Shown here in pieces: positions 23,478 to 32,916 of a DNA stretch of 64,000 nucleotides. How positions within the stretch are numbered: position 1 is the first letter of the stretch; each line of letters opens with the position of its first letter. This stretch comes from JAIOSF01 sp963677755 (GTDB taxonomy: Bacteria; Campylobacterota; Campylobacteria; Campylobacterales; Arcobacteraceae). Made by a program: the position numbers and the translations under genes. The notes beneath the pieces were generated by a model. That model did no database searches. It was given only the letters and a program-made list of their open reading frames with translations, and had not been told where the DNA came from. Where the stretch lies: NCBI GenBank assembly GCA_963677755.1, contig OY782506.1, positions 372,001 to 436,000 on the forward strand. The letters are read 5' to 3'.

Positions 23478-24650
23478 ATGTTTTTCAATAATGGATTAAA
23501 GTCAGAATTAGAATCTTTTAAAAATCAGGTAAAAATTTTAAAAGATGAAAAAAGTACATTAGAAAATGAGATTAGTTCTTTAAACAAAAAACTACTTACA
23601 AGCCAGAAAGATAAACAATCTTTAACTACAGAATTATTACAGCTCAAAGATGAAATCAACTCTTTAAAAGAAGATAAAACTAAAGAAGTTCTTTTAGATA
23701 CAGATGATGATAAAGTAAAAGAACTTTTTAAATATCAAAATGACAATCTTAAAAAAGGTCTTTTAGATATACAAGCAAATATTTCGGAATCAACAGAATT
23801 AGCGAGAACAAATTTAAGTGAATCATCAAAAATAAATCATACTTATGAAGATTCTAAAAATAAATTAAATAGAATTGTCAATGATATTAGCTCTTTAAAT
23901 AACAATGCATCAGATATAAATAGTGTTGTAAGTGAATTAAATATCAAAGCTACAGATATTGCAGCTGCTGTAGTAACTATAGATCAAATATCCTTTCAAA
24001 CAAATATCTTATCATTAAATGCTGCTGTTGAAGCAGCAACTGCTGGTGAAGCAGGGAAAGGATTTGCAGTTGTTGCTCAAGAGGTTAGAAATCTTGCTAC
24101 TAGAAGTGCAGAAGCTGCCAAAGAAATTACTAAAGTAGTAAACTCTATACAAGATAGTGTAGAACAAACAAATAAGAAATTTGCAGTTATGACAAAAGCG
24201 ATAGATGGAATTTCAAATGATACATCAAATTATTCAATAAATATTAATGATGTTATGGCAACGTCTAAGGAAACATTTGCAGGTTTAGGACATATTACAG
24301 ATAGAATTTTTATGAGTTTAGCCAAGTTAGATCATGTAATTTGGAAGGTAAATACTTATCTTTCAGTAGCCAATAAAGAACCAGCTTTTGCATTTGTAGA
24401 TCACAAAAATTGTAGACTTGGAAAATGGTACAATGAAGGTTTAGGAAAAAGATATTTTGCAAATACTCCGAGTTACAAAAACTTGGATAGTCCTCACGCT
24501 AAAGTTCATAATGGTACACACCATGTATTTGATGAAATTAAAAAAGAAAATATTGATTATGATATATTATTAGCATCATTTAAAGAGATGGAAGATGCCA
24601 GTGATGAAGTTTTTAATCTTTTAGATAAAATGCTTCACGAAAGAGGGTAG
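23478..24650 (+). CDS. soluble methyl-accepting chemotaxis protein with CZB domain
   Basis: The 390-residue receptor has no membrane segment and no periplasmic sensor. Residues about 5-95 form a coiled coil, followed by a shortened signalling hairpin whose tip reads SFQTNILSLNAAVEAATAGE and then FAVVAQEVRNLATRSAEAAKEI. The C-terminal CZB (chemoreceptor zinc-binding) domain shows DHKNCRLGKWY, then SPHAKVHNGTHHVFD, with histidines and a cysteine placed to coordinate zinc. CZB receptors respond to zinc or to hypochlorous acid through the zinc-cysteine site. It ends 1 nt before the convergent recD2 gene. Ligand is inference from the domain. Confidence 0.9.
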   Translation: MFFNNGLKSELESFKNQVKILKDEKSTLENEISSLNKKLLTSQKDKQSLTTELLQLKDEINSLKEDKTKEVLLDTDDDKVKELFKYQNDNLKKGLLDIQANISESTELARTNLSESSKINHTYEDSKNKLNRIVNDISSLNNNASDINSVVSELNIKATDIAAAVVTIDQISFQTNILSLNAAVEAATAGEAGKGFAVVAQEVRNLATRSAEAAKEITKVVNSIQDSVEQTNKKFAVMTKAIDGISNDTSNYSININDVMATSKETFAGLGHITDRIFMSLAKLDHVIWKVNTYLSVANKEPAFAFVDHKNCRLGKWYNEGLGKRYFANTPSYKNLDSPHAKVHNGTHHVFDEIKKENIDYDILLASFKEMEDASDEVFNLLDKMLHERG

Positions 24651-24651
24651 T

Positions 24652-26949
24652 TTACTCTTTTTTTGACAACAAATCATCAATAACAGTTTGCCGATTTGTA
24701 ATCTCTAGTTTTTTACAAGCACTTGTAAAAGCTTCATCTTCTCCTACAACATAACACATGCTTTTAGCTCTTGTAATTGCTGTATAAAGTAGTTTTGTAT
24801 TGTGCATTATAAAATGGCTAAAACTCATAGGTATTAGAGCATTTTCATACTCCATTCCTTGTGTTTTGTGAATAGTTAGACAATATGCAAGAGAGATTAA
24901 ATGATCTAATGTATCAAAATCATAAAACACTACCATATCATCAGTAGGATAGAGTACAAGAAGTTTTTTATTTTCATGATCAATTTTCATTACCATTCCT
25001 AATTGTCCATTAAAAACTCTTTTTTCAACAAATTCAGTTGATCCATTTTTATAAACTTTCATAGTTTGTGATTTCATATTTTCATTTTTTATATGGATAA
25101 CTTTATCTGCTAATTTATATTCATAAGTTTTTGTTTGCACGCCGTTGGTTTTTGTATTATTTATAAGTTTTTGAAGGTTGATATTTAAGTTTTCAACTCC
25201 TAATGGACCACCTTTTATAGGTGTGATTACTTGAAAAAGAGTAAGAAATTTATCTATTTGTTTCTCTTGAATATATTTATACATAGGTTCTATATAATTA
25301 GAAGCTGTATTTAAAATAGTATGTAAAATATTTATATTATTTTCACTTCTCAAAGTATTAATTTCATAGTCACTTAAAACTGCTTTTTGTACATAATAAT
25401 TTGGTATGGATACCTCTATAAATTTAAAATCTTCATATTCCTCTTTATACTCTGGAACTTTTCCACAGCGTATCTCATTTGCAATTACTGCAATTGCTTG
25501 ATGTTCATTTTGTCTATATATTTTTGTAAGTTTACAAATAGGTGCTAGCTCAAATTTAATAGAATCTCTTAAAATATCTCCCGCTCCTATTGCAGGAAGT
25601 TGCCCATCATCTCCAACTATTATTAAAATAGTATCAGGGTCAATTCTTGATAGTATTTTATAAAATGTGACACTATTAACCATACTTGATTCATCTATAA
25701 GTATCACTTTATAGTCAAAATAATCCTTGTCACTATTTTCTATTTTGACAAGTGAAGATTGAATTGTACTACTTTTATAACCAGTTGTATCTGATATTCT
25801 TTGTGCTGCAATACCACTTAATGCCATACAATGAATATCATCATAACTTACTATCTCTTCAAGAAGTTCAAGTATTGCTCTACTTGATGTTGATTTCCCA
25901 GTTCCTGCATACCCTATAAGTAAAATAGTGTTTTCCCCATCATTAATTAAACTTACAGCTTTTTGTTGTTCGCTACTGAGTGTAAAGCCTAAGCTTTCTT
26001 GTTTTTTAGTGATATAGGTATCAAAATCTTTGATGATTTTTTTGTCTCTATTATGTTTTTTTCTATCTTCTAGAATTTCTAATATTTTTGTTTCACAGCG
26101 AAAATAGATATTTGGAGCAAACCTATCTTTTGTTGTTTCATTTATCTCCTCTTTTGCTATAAGATTTATAAGAGAATTTTCATATAAAGTATCTTTTTCT
26201 TTGAAATTTAAAGCATCATCTAGAAGTGAGAAAAGTTGCTCTTTACTTATAGAACTATTCCCATTAGCTTCACAAAATTCTCTTAATGTATAGTTCATAC
26301 AAGCTGTTATTCTAAATGAACTTTCTTTATCTATTCCTAGTTTCGTTCCTATCTCATCTGCTCTTTTAAATCCTATCCCTTTTATAGATGTAAGCATATA
26401 AGGATTTTCTTGAATTTTTTCTATGAGATTTTCTATATTTTCAAAATGTTGATATATTTTATTGATAAAAGTGCTACTTACCCCAAATTGTGCCAAAAAA
26501 CTTCCAAGTTCACGAAGATGTTTAAATTTATTCCATGAAGTAACTATTTGAGTAAGTTTTTTCTCTTTAATCCCTTTAAAGTCCAAAAGTTTTGCGGGGG
26601 TATTATCTAAAATATCACATAATTCATCATCATCATATTTTTGTGTTAACTCTAAAGCTAACTTTTTTGAGATACCTTTTACTATTTTTGTTAAAAAGAA
26701 AAAGATTTCAGCTTCTTTGAGTTCAAGTGAGGTAAAAACAAATTGAACACCATATTTTTTATGGGTATTCCAACGACCAGTTATAATTACTTCACTTCCC
26801 ACAAGTTTTTCTAAATCAGTATCAAAGTATTGTCCACATATTTTTTGATCATTTTCAAGCACTGCTATATAATAATTGTTTTCTGCATTATAAAAAAGAA
26901 TTTTTTTAAGAGTTCCTGATAGTTTAAAAGATTCGTTAGTATCCATCAT
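24652..26949 (-). CDS. recD2: RecD2-type ATP-dependent DNA helicase
   Basis: The 765-residue superfamily 1B helicase moves 5' to 3' on DNA and acts in repair without RecBC. It has an N-terminal OB-like domain (TGRWNTHKKYGVQF), helix-hairpin-helix motifs (FKGIKEKKL, SIKGIGFKRADEIG), then the motor: Walker A GYAGTGKS (346-353), Walker B ILIDESSMV, motif III GDDGQLPAIGAGDI, an SH3-like insert, motif V TIHKTQGMEYE and motif VI YTAITRAKS. The N-terminal length distinguishes RecD2 from RecD of RecBCD. It begins with tandem ATG codons and overlaps the 121-residue gene by 14 nt. Confidence 0.92.
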   Translation of the reverse strand: MMDTNESFKLSGTLKKILFYNAENNYYIAVLENDQKICGQYFDTDLEKLVGSEVIITGRWNTHKKYGVQFVFTSLELKEAEIFFFLTKIVKGISKKLALELTQKYDDDELCDILDNTPAKLLDFKGIKEKKLTQIVTSWNKFKHLRELGSFLAQFGVSSTFINKIYQHFENIENLIEKIQENPYMLTSIKGIGFKRADEIGTKLGIDKESSFRITACMNYTLREFCEANGNSSISKEQLFSLLDDALNFKEKDTLYENSLINLIAKEEINETTKDRFAPNIYFRCETKILEILEDRKKHNRDKKIIKDFDTYITKKQESLGFTLSSEQQKAVSLINDGENTILLIGYAGTGKSTSSRAILELLEEIVSYDDIHCMALSGIAAQRISDTTGYKSSTIQSSLVKIENSDKDYFDYKVILIDESSMVNSVTFYKILSRIDPDTILIIVGDDGQLPAIGAGDILRDSIKFELAPICKLTKIYRQNEHQAIAVIANEIRCGKVPEYKEEYEDFKFIEVSIPNYYVQKAVLSDYEINTLRSENNINILHTILNTASNYIEPMYKYIQEKQIDKFLTLFQVITPIKGGPLGVENLNINLQKLINNTKTNGVQTKTYEYKLADKVIHIKNENMKSQTMKVYKNGSTEFVEKRVFNGQLGMVMKIDHENKKLLVLYPTDDMVVFYDFDTLDHLISLAYCLTIHKTQGMEYENALIPMSFSHFIMHNTKLLYTAITRAKSMCYVVGEDEAFTSACKKLEITNRQTVIDDLLSKKE

Positions 26950-27301
26950 TAAATTTTTTCTTTGTGTGTTTATCTTTTTTATATCTATTATTGTTTTTAA
27001 GTTTTGCTAAAAGATTAGATTGTTTGAGGATATGTGCTTTTTCCTCTTGAAAATCTATTGAGTGATTTTCAAGGGTGTCAAGAATGCTCTGTGTTAAGTT
27101 TTTTACAGCAACGGGATATTCACTATATAGTTCACAGGTTTTTACTTTCTGTAGTTCTCCATAAGCTTTTAATGTTGCTTTCTTGAAAAGTTCCACATCA
27201 AAATTATCATACTTTAAAAGTGAAATAGCTTTTGTATTGAATTTTTCTAGGACTCTTATATATCTTAGCCGTATTGTTTTTTCATTAACTTCTTTTTGCA
27301 T
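26936..27301 (-). CDS. hypothetical protein upstream of recD2
   Basis: I do not recognise this 121-residue protein. It is highly charged, mostly helical (KTIRLRYIRVLEKFNTKAISLL and KATLKAYGELQKVKTCELY), and ends in a lysine-rich basic tail (NNNRYKKDKHTKKKFNDGY), which suggests nucleic-acid contact. Its last 14 nt overlap the start of recD2, so the two are translationally coupled and may work together. It starts 16 nt after the argJ stop. No catalytic motif, membrane segment or signal peptide is visible. Confidence 0.7.
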   Translation of the reverse strand: MQKEVNEKTIRLRYIRVLEKFNTKAISLLKYDNFDVELFKKATLKAYGELQKVKTCELYSEYPVAVKNLTQSILDTLENHSIDFQEEKAHILKQSNLLAKLKNNNRYKKDKHTKKKFNDGY

Positions 27302-27317
27302 CTATTTATGGATATTA

Positions 27318-28508
27318 CTAAGTACGATAGTCTGCATTAATTTTAACATATTCATATCCAAGGTCACATCCCCAGGCAGTAAATGAACCATTGCCAAGAC
27401 CAATATCACAAGTGATTTTAAAATCTTTTTCTTTTAAGATTTGTGCAGCTTCTTTTTCTAGTTCAGGAGTAAAGAGTATCTCACCTTTTTTGTAAACAAC
27501 AATATCTCCAAAAGAGATAGTTAACTTACTTTCATCACAACTCATACCACTAGCCCCTATAGTTGAAGCAATTCTTCCCCAGTTTGGATCTTCTCCAAAA
27601 AGTGCTGTTTTAACTAATAAAGAGTTAGATAGACTTTTTGCTATAACTTCCGCTTCTTCATCATTTTTTGCTCCAGTTACTTCAAAAGCAACAGCTTTTT
27701 TTGCCCCTTCTCCATCTGCAACTATCATCATTGCCATATCATGCATTACAAGTCTTAAGCTTTCTGCAAAGGCATCTTTATCGTAACTATTAGACTTTCC
27801 ATTTGCTAGTAATAATACTGTATCGTTTGTAGAGGTATCTCCATCTACACTAATTGCATTAAAAGTTGTTTTGCTATTTTGTGCTAGAAGCTCTTTCATA
27901 TCACTTTTAGGAATAGCTGCATCTGTACATATAAAACACAACATAGTAGCTAAATTTGGATTTATCATCCCAGCACCTTTTGCAACGGCACCTATTTTGA
28001 AGCTTGTTCCATCTTCTAGTTTTACTTCATAAAAAGTAGTTTTAGCATAAGCGTCAGTTGTCATGATGGCACTGCTTAGATTCGTTCCATTTTTATCTGA
28101 AAAATCAAAACTTAATGCACCATTTAAAATCTTTTCTTTTGGTATTCTTACACCAATAACCCCAGTACTACTCATAATAGGATTTTCAAGAAATGAAAAC
28201 TTTTCTTGTAAAGATTCAAAAAGTTCATCAATATCTTTAAGACCATTTGTTCCTGTCATTGCATTTGCATTTTTAGAATTTATTAATACAAAATTTGTTT
28301 TAAAGTTTTGATCATATTGTAAAAAGTGTTGTAAAGGAGCTGCCTTAAAATTATTTTTTGTAAAAACGGCTTCCACTTCACATAAACTATCACTATAAAT
28401 AAATCCCATATCTAATTTATTATTTGCTTTAAGTCCAGCACTTATACCGTTACAATAAAATCCTTCAATATCACTTATTGTCCCTTTTATAGGAAATATA
28501 CTAAACAT
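27318..28508 (-). CDS. argJ: glutamate N-acetyltransferase / ornithine acetyltransferase
   Basis: ArgJ moves the acetyl group from N-acetylornithine to glutamate in the cyclic arginine pathway; some forms also make N-acetylglutamate from acetyl-CoA. The 396-residue precursor cuts itself at the Ala-Thr bond in KGAGMINPNLATMLCF, giving Thr188 as the nucleophile of the beta chain. Other conserved parts are NSKNANAMTG near residue 80, STGVIGVRIP and SVDGDTSTNDTV, and GEDPNWGRI. It overlaps the potassium-channel gene by 8 nt. The GNAT enzyme at 22958-23428 may supply the initial N-acetylglutamate. Confidence 0.97.
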   Translation of the reverse strand: MFSIFPIKGTISDIEGFYCNGISAGLKANNKLDMGFIYSDSLCEVEAVFTKNNFKAAPLQHFLQYDQNFKTNFVLINSKNANAMTGTNGLKDIDELFESLQEKFSFLENPIMSSTGVIGVRIPKEKILNGALSFDFSDKNGTNLSSAIMTTDAYAKTTFYEVKLEDGTSFKIGAVAKGAGMINPNLATMLCFICTDAAIPKSDMKELLAQNSKTTFNAISVDGDTSTNDTVLLLANGKSNSYDKDAFAESLRLVMHDMAMMIVADGEGAKKAVAFEVTGAKNDEEAEVIAKSLSNSLLVKTALFGEDPNWGRIASTIGASGMSCDESKLTISFGDIVVYKKGEILFTPELEKEAAQILKEKDFKITCDIGLGNGSFTAWGCDLGYEYVKINADYRT

Positions 28509-29634
28509 TTATCAATTCCTTTGGTTTTACTTTTCTATTTATAAGTTTTTTTGCTTTTGCTATACCTGATTGATCACCGATAACTAATAGCTTACATCCT
28601 TTTGGTACTTTTGTACTCCCTTTTGGTGTTTGTACAAACTTCCCACTCTCTTCTGTTATCCCTATAATACTTACTTTAATTTCATCTCTTAAGTGTGCAT
28701 CTTGGATTGATTGGTCAAGAAACCAACTATCATCATTAACATAAATCTCTTCCATATCAATAGGAGTATCTTTTTTATATAAAAACTCTTCGAGAACATT
28801 TTCCATATCAGGTCGTATTGCCATCGCACTTACTCTTTTTGCCATAAGTTCAGGAGGAGCTACAACTTTATTTGCTCCAAGTTTTTTTAATCTTTCTATA
28901 TCTTTTTTTGATTCAGCATTACAAATGATTAGAAACGGATTAGTTCTCCCTAACTCTTTTTCATAAAGTCTTACTGATGCTATAATAGTAATACTATCAG
29001 CAATATTTTTTGATAAAGATATTACACCTTTTGCACTTGAAAGATGTGATTTAAGGAAAGCTCTTTCTGTATATGTTTCCTCATTTACATAATAAGGATA
29101 ATTATTTTTAGAAGCTATCTCTTCAAGCTCATCTCTGGGATCAACAATAACAAAAGGTATATGATTTTGTTTAAATTGTTCTGCCAGTTGTACTGTATAT
29201 TCATTGTGATTGAATATAACAAAATGATTTCTAAGCCGCGCAATTTTATATAACATTTTTCGCTCCTTGTATAGGTCTAAAAATTTACCCCTTACTAATA
29301 CTTGTATAAATGTAGTAATTGATAAAGTAAATATTAAAAATCCAAATATTATAAGAGTTACAGTGAATAATCTTCCAGCAGGTGATATAGGGGCTACCTC
29401 TCCAAACCCAACTGTTGTAAATGTAATACCAGTTTGATAGATTGCATCAAGAATAGTAAAATCATCAATAACCATATAACCTATGGTTCCAACCATCATG
29501 ATAACTTGTAATAATATTAAGGGAAGTCTAAAGTGTTTAAATTGAGAGTAAATCTCTTTGTTCAGATCAAACTCTGGCTTAGAACTACGATAGTCCCAGC
29601 CAATAGCTTTTTTGATGTTTCTTATGGTTTTCAT
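28501..29634 (-). CDS. potassium channel with RCK (TrkA-N) domain
   Basis: The 377-residue protein has two membrane segments (about 38-58 and 88-112) flanking a pore loop with the selectivity filter TTVGFGEV, like MthK-type two-helix channels. The cytoplasmic part is an RCK domain (HFVIFNHNEYTVQLAEQ, with a VIVDPRD strand end that binds nucleotide or ligand) and a TrkA-C-like end (SIIGITEESGKF). It probably gates potassium flux in response to ligand binding. RCK glycine motif is relaxed: NHNEY replaces the usual GxGxxG. It lies between rpmB (21 nt) and argJ (8-nt overlap). Confidence 0.88.
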   Translation of the reverse strand: MKTIRNIKKAIGWDYRSSKPEFDLNKEIYSQFKHFRLPLILLQVIMMVGTIGYMVIDDFTILDAIYQTGITFTTVGFGEVAPISPAGRLFTVTLIIFGFLIFTLSITTFIQVLVRGKFLDLYKERKMLYKIARLRNHFVIFNHNEYTVQLAEQFKQNHIPFVIVDPRDELEEIASKNNYPYYVNEETYTERAFLKSHLSSAKGVISLSKNIADSITIIASVRLYEKELGRTNPFLIICNAESKKDIERLKKLGANKVVAPPELMAKRVSAMAIRPDMENVLEEFLYKKDTPIDMEEIYVNDDSWFLDQSIQDAHLRDEIKVSIIGITEESGKFVQTPKGSTKVPKGCKLLVIGDQSGIAKAKKLINRKVKPKELINV

Positions 29635-29655
29635 AAAAACATCTTTATTGTTTAC

Positions 29656-29844
29656 TTATGAATTCTTTTTAAGAGTTCTAAGTTCTTTTGCAGAAATTTT
29701 GATTTTTCTTGTTGTACCATCTTCTAATGATATTCTAACTGTTCTTAAATTTGGTAAAAATTTTCTTCTTGTTCTGTTTTTCGCGTGACTTACGTTATTT
29801 CCAGACATTGGACCTTTACCAGAAAGCATACATCTTCTTGCCAT
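29656..29844 (-). CDS. rpmB: 50S ribosomal protein L28
   Basis: The 62-residue basic protein begins MARRCMLSGKGPMSGNNVSHAKN, the L28 signature, followed by RTRRKFLPNLRTVRI. It lacks a paired zinc-ribbon cysteine set (only one cysteine). AAGGAAATAAAA precedes the ATG. It is followed 21 nt later by the potassium-channel gene in the same direction. Confidence 0.97.
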   Translation of the reverse strand: MARRCMLSGKGPMSGNNVSHAKNRTRRKFLPNLRTVRISLEDGTTRKIKISAKELRTLKKNS

Positions 29845-29905
29845 TTTTATTTCCTTGAGTGTAAAATTATTTGGAATTCTATCTAATAGCTACTTAAAAT
29901 AGTCT

Positions 29906-30202
29906 TTAACGCTTTGGAAATAGTGAATCAAAGTCTATATCAAAATATCTATGAGGTTTATCATTTGTTTTTGGTCTTAACTTATCATAGTTTTGACTTA
30001 TATCACTATATTTTTCTTTTGTCCCATCAAATAACATTCCTATTAAAATAAGGGCTACAAGTAATATAGAAACAATATATACAATAATTTCACTTCCTAT
30101 GTAAATATCATGCTCTTCAAAAAGGTATTCAGTAACTTTTTTTCGAGCTACGAAAAGTGTAATAAGCACAATTAGGCAGATAAAGAAAATTATTGTATTC
30201 AT
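29906..30202 (-). CDS. hypothetical two-helix membrane protein
   Basis: The 98-residue protein has two membrane segments (about residues 2-18 and 40-62) separated by a short charged loop (RKKVTEYLFEEHDI), and a hydrophilic C-terminal tail (SDISQNYDKLRPKTNDKP). I do not recognise a family. It begins 3 nt after the ABC-F stop codon, so it is probably cotranscribed with it. Upstream AAAGGATAAC gives a Shine-Dalgarno. Confidence 0.7.
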   Translation of the reverse strand: MNTIIFFICLIVLITLFVARKKVTEYLFEEHDIYIGSEIIVYIVSILLVALILIGMLFDGTKEKYSDISQNYDKLRPKTNDKPHRYFDIDFDSLFPKR

Positions 30203-30205
30203 GTG

Positions 30206-31804
30206 TTATCCTTTGTTTTGAGCTTTAAACTCTAAGTATTCTTCATAACTTCCACTAAAATCTATAATTGAACCATCTTCTTGTATCTCAAAAATTCTAT
30301 TTGCAAATGCGTCTAGTAGTTCTCTATCGTGAGATACACATATAACAGTTCCCTCGTATGATAATAGTGCTTCACCTAACGCAATAATAGCTTCTAAGTC
30401 AAGGTGATTTGTAGGCTCATCTAAAAGTAAAAAGTTTCTTTTTTCAAGCATAATTTTACTAAGCATCATTCTATGCTTTTCTCCACCTGAACAGTTCATA
30501 ACAGATTTTTCTTGCTCTTCACCATTAAAAAGCATTCTTCCTAAACAGTTTCTAATCTCACCAATATCAGCTTGTCTATCAAAATCTCTTAGCCAATCAT
30601 ATAATGTAATATCACCTTTGATGAGATCGGTTGTATTTTGAGGAAAATAACTTACATTTGCAGTTGCACCCCATTTTACCTCTCCATTATCTGGTTTAAT
30701 ATTTTCCATTAAAATTTCACATAATGTTGTTTTTCCTGCACCATTAGGACCAATAAGTGCTATTTTATCTTGTTTTTCCAACATAAAATCAATATCTTTA
30801 AGTACAACTTCTCCATCATATGATTTGCAAATATCTTTTACCTCTAAAACCTCTTTTGAGATAGGTTTCTCTTGTTTAAATACAATAGAGGGATCTCTTC
30901 TTGAACTTACTTGAATAGCAGCAATATCAAGTTTATCAAGTTGTTTTTGTCTTGAAGTTGCTTGTTTTGCTTTAGAAGCATTGGCACTAAATCTTTTCAC
31001 AAAAGCTTCAAGTTCAGCTTTCTCTTTCAGCTTTTTATCTCTTTGTGCATCAGCTTGTTTTGATAAGACAGTTGCCGCAATATACCAATCATCATAGTTT
31101 CCTGTGAATTCTCTGATTTTTTTGAAGTCCACATCAAGTATATGAGTACAAACTGCATTTAAGAAGTGTCTATCATGTGAGATAACTACCATAGTACCTT
31201 CATGGTGTTGTAGTTGGTTTTCAAGCCACGAGATAGTTTCCATATCAAGGTTATTTGTTGGCTCATCAAGAAATAAAACATCAGGTCTTGGAAAAAGTAC
31301 TTGTGCAAGTAAAACTTTAAACTTATCACCACCAGTAATAGTGCTCATTAATTCAGTATGTTGTTCTGCTGGAAACCCAATAGATTCTAGAATTTTTGTA
31401 ATTTTTACATCATATTCATATGTTGGGTCTTCCTCCACACATACCATCTCTAATTCACCTAGTCTTTCACCCACTTCATCTGTATACTCTTCTAGGTAAA
31501 GCTTTTCTTTCTCTTTGATTGCATCATAAAGTCTTTTATTCCCATAAAGAACAGCATCAGCAAGTGTAAACTCTTCATAAGCAAATTGATTTTGACTTAA
31601 AACACCAACTTTTTTTCCAGTTTGTACTTGTACTTCACCTTCTGTAATATCTTCTGTTCCGCTTAGCATTTTTAAAAATGTTGTTTTACCAGCACCATTA
31701 GCACCAATTAGACCATATCTTTTTCCAGTGTCTAATGATAAGTTTATATCCTGAAATAAAACTCTTTGTCCAAATGATTTCTTTAAATTTACAACTTTTA
31801 CCAT
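30206..31804 (-). CDS. ABC-F family ATPase (YbiT-like)
   Basis: The 532-residue protein has two ABC domains in one chain and no membrane segments, the ABC-F design that acts on ribosomes. Domain 1: Walker A GANGAGKTT (about 36-44), a weakly conserved signature ITGGDKFK, Walker B VLFLDEPTNNLD. A charged linker with KRFSANASKAKQATSRQKQ (P-site tRNA interaction motif region) follows. Domain 2: GPNGAGKTT, CSGGEKHRM and FLLLDEPTNHLD. Overall it resembles YbiT most. ABC-F factors enter the ribosomal E site to relieve stalled states. It lies 59 nt after rseP on the same strand and has its own short leader. Confidence 0.9.
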   Translation of the reverse strand: MVKVVNLKKSFGQRVLFQDINLSLDTGKRYGLIGANGAGKTTFLKMLSGTEDITEGEVQVQTGKKVGVLSQNQFAYEEFTLADAVLYGNKRLYDAIKEKEKLYLEEYTDEVGERLGELEMVCVEEDPTYEYDVKITKILESIGFPAEQHTELMSTITGGDKFKVLLAQVLFPRPDVLFLDEPTNNLDMETISWLENQLQHHEGTMVVISHDRHFLNAVCTHILDVDFKKIREFTGNYDDWYIAATVLSKQADAQRDKKLKEKAELEAFVKRFSANASKAKQATSRQKQLDKLDIAAIQVSSRRDPSIVFKQEKPISKEVLEVKDICKSYDGEVVLKDIDFMLEKQDKIALIGPNGAGKTTLCEILMENIKPDNGEVKWGATANVSYFPQNTTDLIKGDITLYDWLRDFDRQADIGEIRNCLGRMLFNGEEQEKSVMNCSGGEKHRMMLSKIMLEKRNFLLLDEPTNHLDLEAIIALGEALLSYEGTVICVSHDRELLDAFANRIFEIQEDGSIIDFSGSYEEYLEFKAQNKG

Positions 31805-31863
31805 AAAATAATTATCCTTTTTTCTTTTCTATTTATTGTTATATTTTTCGATTGTATCGAAAG

Positions 31864-32916
31864 TTACCCTAATAACCTATTGATATCGTTATAGAGACCT
31901 AAACTCATAAGCCCTAATAATATTACCCAGCCTGCAACTGTAAGATTTATTAATACTTTTTCACTAGGTTTAAGTCCTGTTATCATCTCATATATATTAA
32001 ACATAATATGCCCACCATCAAGAGCAGGAATAGGTAGAAGATTTAATACCCCTAAATTCACAGAGATAAGTGCAGTAATAGTTAAAAGTGCCACAAAACT
32101 AGAAGAACTAGCATCACTTATCACTGTACCTATACTTATAACTCCACCAATTTCGCTGTGTGGTACTATCCCTTGTATCAGTTTTTGCACACCTAAGAAT
32201 ATCATCTTACTAGCTTCTATTGTTTTATCATAAGCAAAAGAGATTGCTTCAAAAGGTGAATAGTATATTGTTACAAGCTTCGGTGCTGGTGCAATTCCTA
32301 TCATTCTTTTTTTAATCTTCTCTTTAAACATATTTACAGAATCACTCATTTTAGGATAGAGCGTTCTTGAGATAAGTTTTTTATCTCTTTTGATAAAAAA
32401 AGTGAGACTTCCATCTGCATTTTTAATAATATCACTTAAGTCATCCCAAGTTTGAATCTCTACATTGTTAATTTTTACAATTTCATCATTTGCTTGTAGT
32501 CCTGCAATTGCAGCTGGAGAATTTTCTACCACTTTTCCAATAGTTGGTGAAAGGGCATTATTCCCTAAAAGTCCTATCATGATATATACAATAAAAGCTA
32601 ATAAAAAATTGGCAAATGGACCTGCTAGAAGTATAAGTATTCTCTGAAAAGGAGTTTTTGTATTGTAACTATCAACATCATTATTTGATAATGCAGGATT
32701 TAAATCTTCTTGACCTTTCATTTTTACATAACCACCAAGAGGAATAAGTGAGATTGACCAATCAGTTCCTTTGTATCTTTTTGTAAAAAGTTTTTTCCCA
32801 AAACCTATGGAAAATACATATACTTTTACACCAAGTAATCTAGCAACTGTAAAGTGTCCGAGTTCATGAAAAAAAACTAAAATAGATAAAACTATTAAAA
32901 ATGTTATAAATCCCAT
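31864..32916 (-). CDS. rseP: RIP metalloprotease RseP (site-2 protease)
   Basis: The 350-residue intramembrane protease has HELGH at residues 17-21 in the first helix, a central PDZ domain (about 115-185; GLQANDEIVKINNVEIQTWDDL), and the third zinc ligand in NLLPIPALDGGH near the C-terminus. It cuts anti-sigma factors or remnant signal peptides within the membrane. One PDZ domain is present where E. coli RseP has two. Its ATG overlaps the pgsA stop by 1 nt. No obvious anti-sigma substrate is encoded nearby. Confidence 0.95.
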   Translation of the reverse strand: MGFITFLIVLSILVFFHELGHFTVARLLGVKVYVFSIGFGKKLFTKRYKGTDWSISLIPLGGYVKMKGQEDLNPALSNNDVDSYNTKTPFQRILILLAGPFANFLLAFIVYIMIGLLGNNALSPTIGKVVENSPAAIAGLQANDEIVKINNVEIQTWDDLSDIIKNADGSLTFFIKRDKKLISRTLYPKMSDSVNMFKEKIKKRMIGIAPAPKLVTIYYSPFEAISFAYDKTIEASKMIFLGVQKLIQGIVPHSEIGGVISIGTVISDASSSSFVALLTITALISVNLGVLNLLPIPALDGGHIMFNIYEMITGLKPSEKVLINLTVAGWVILLGLMSLGLYNDINRLLG

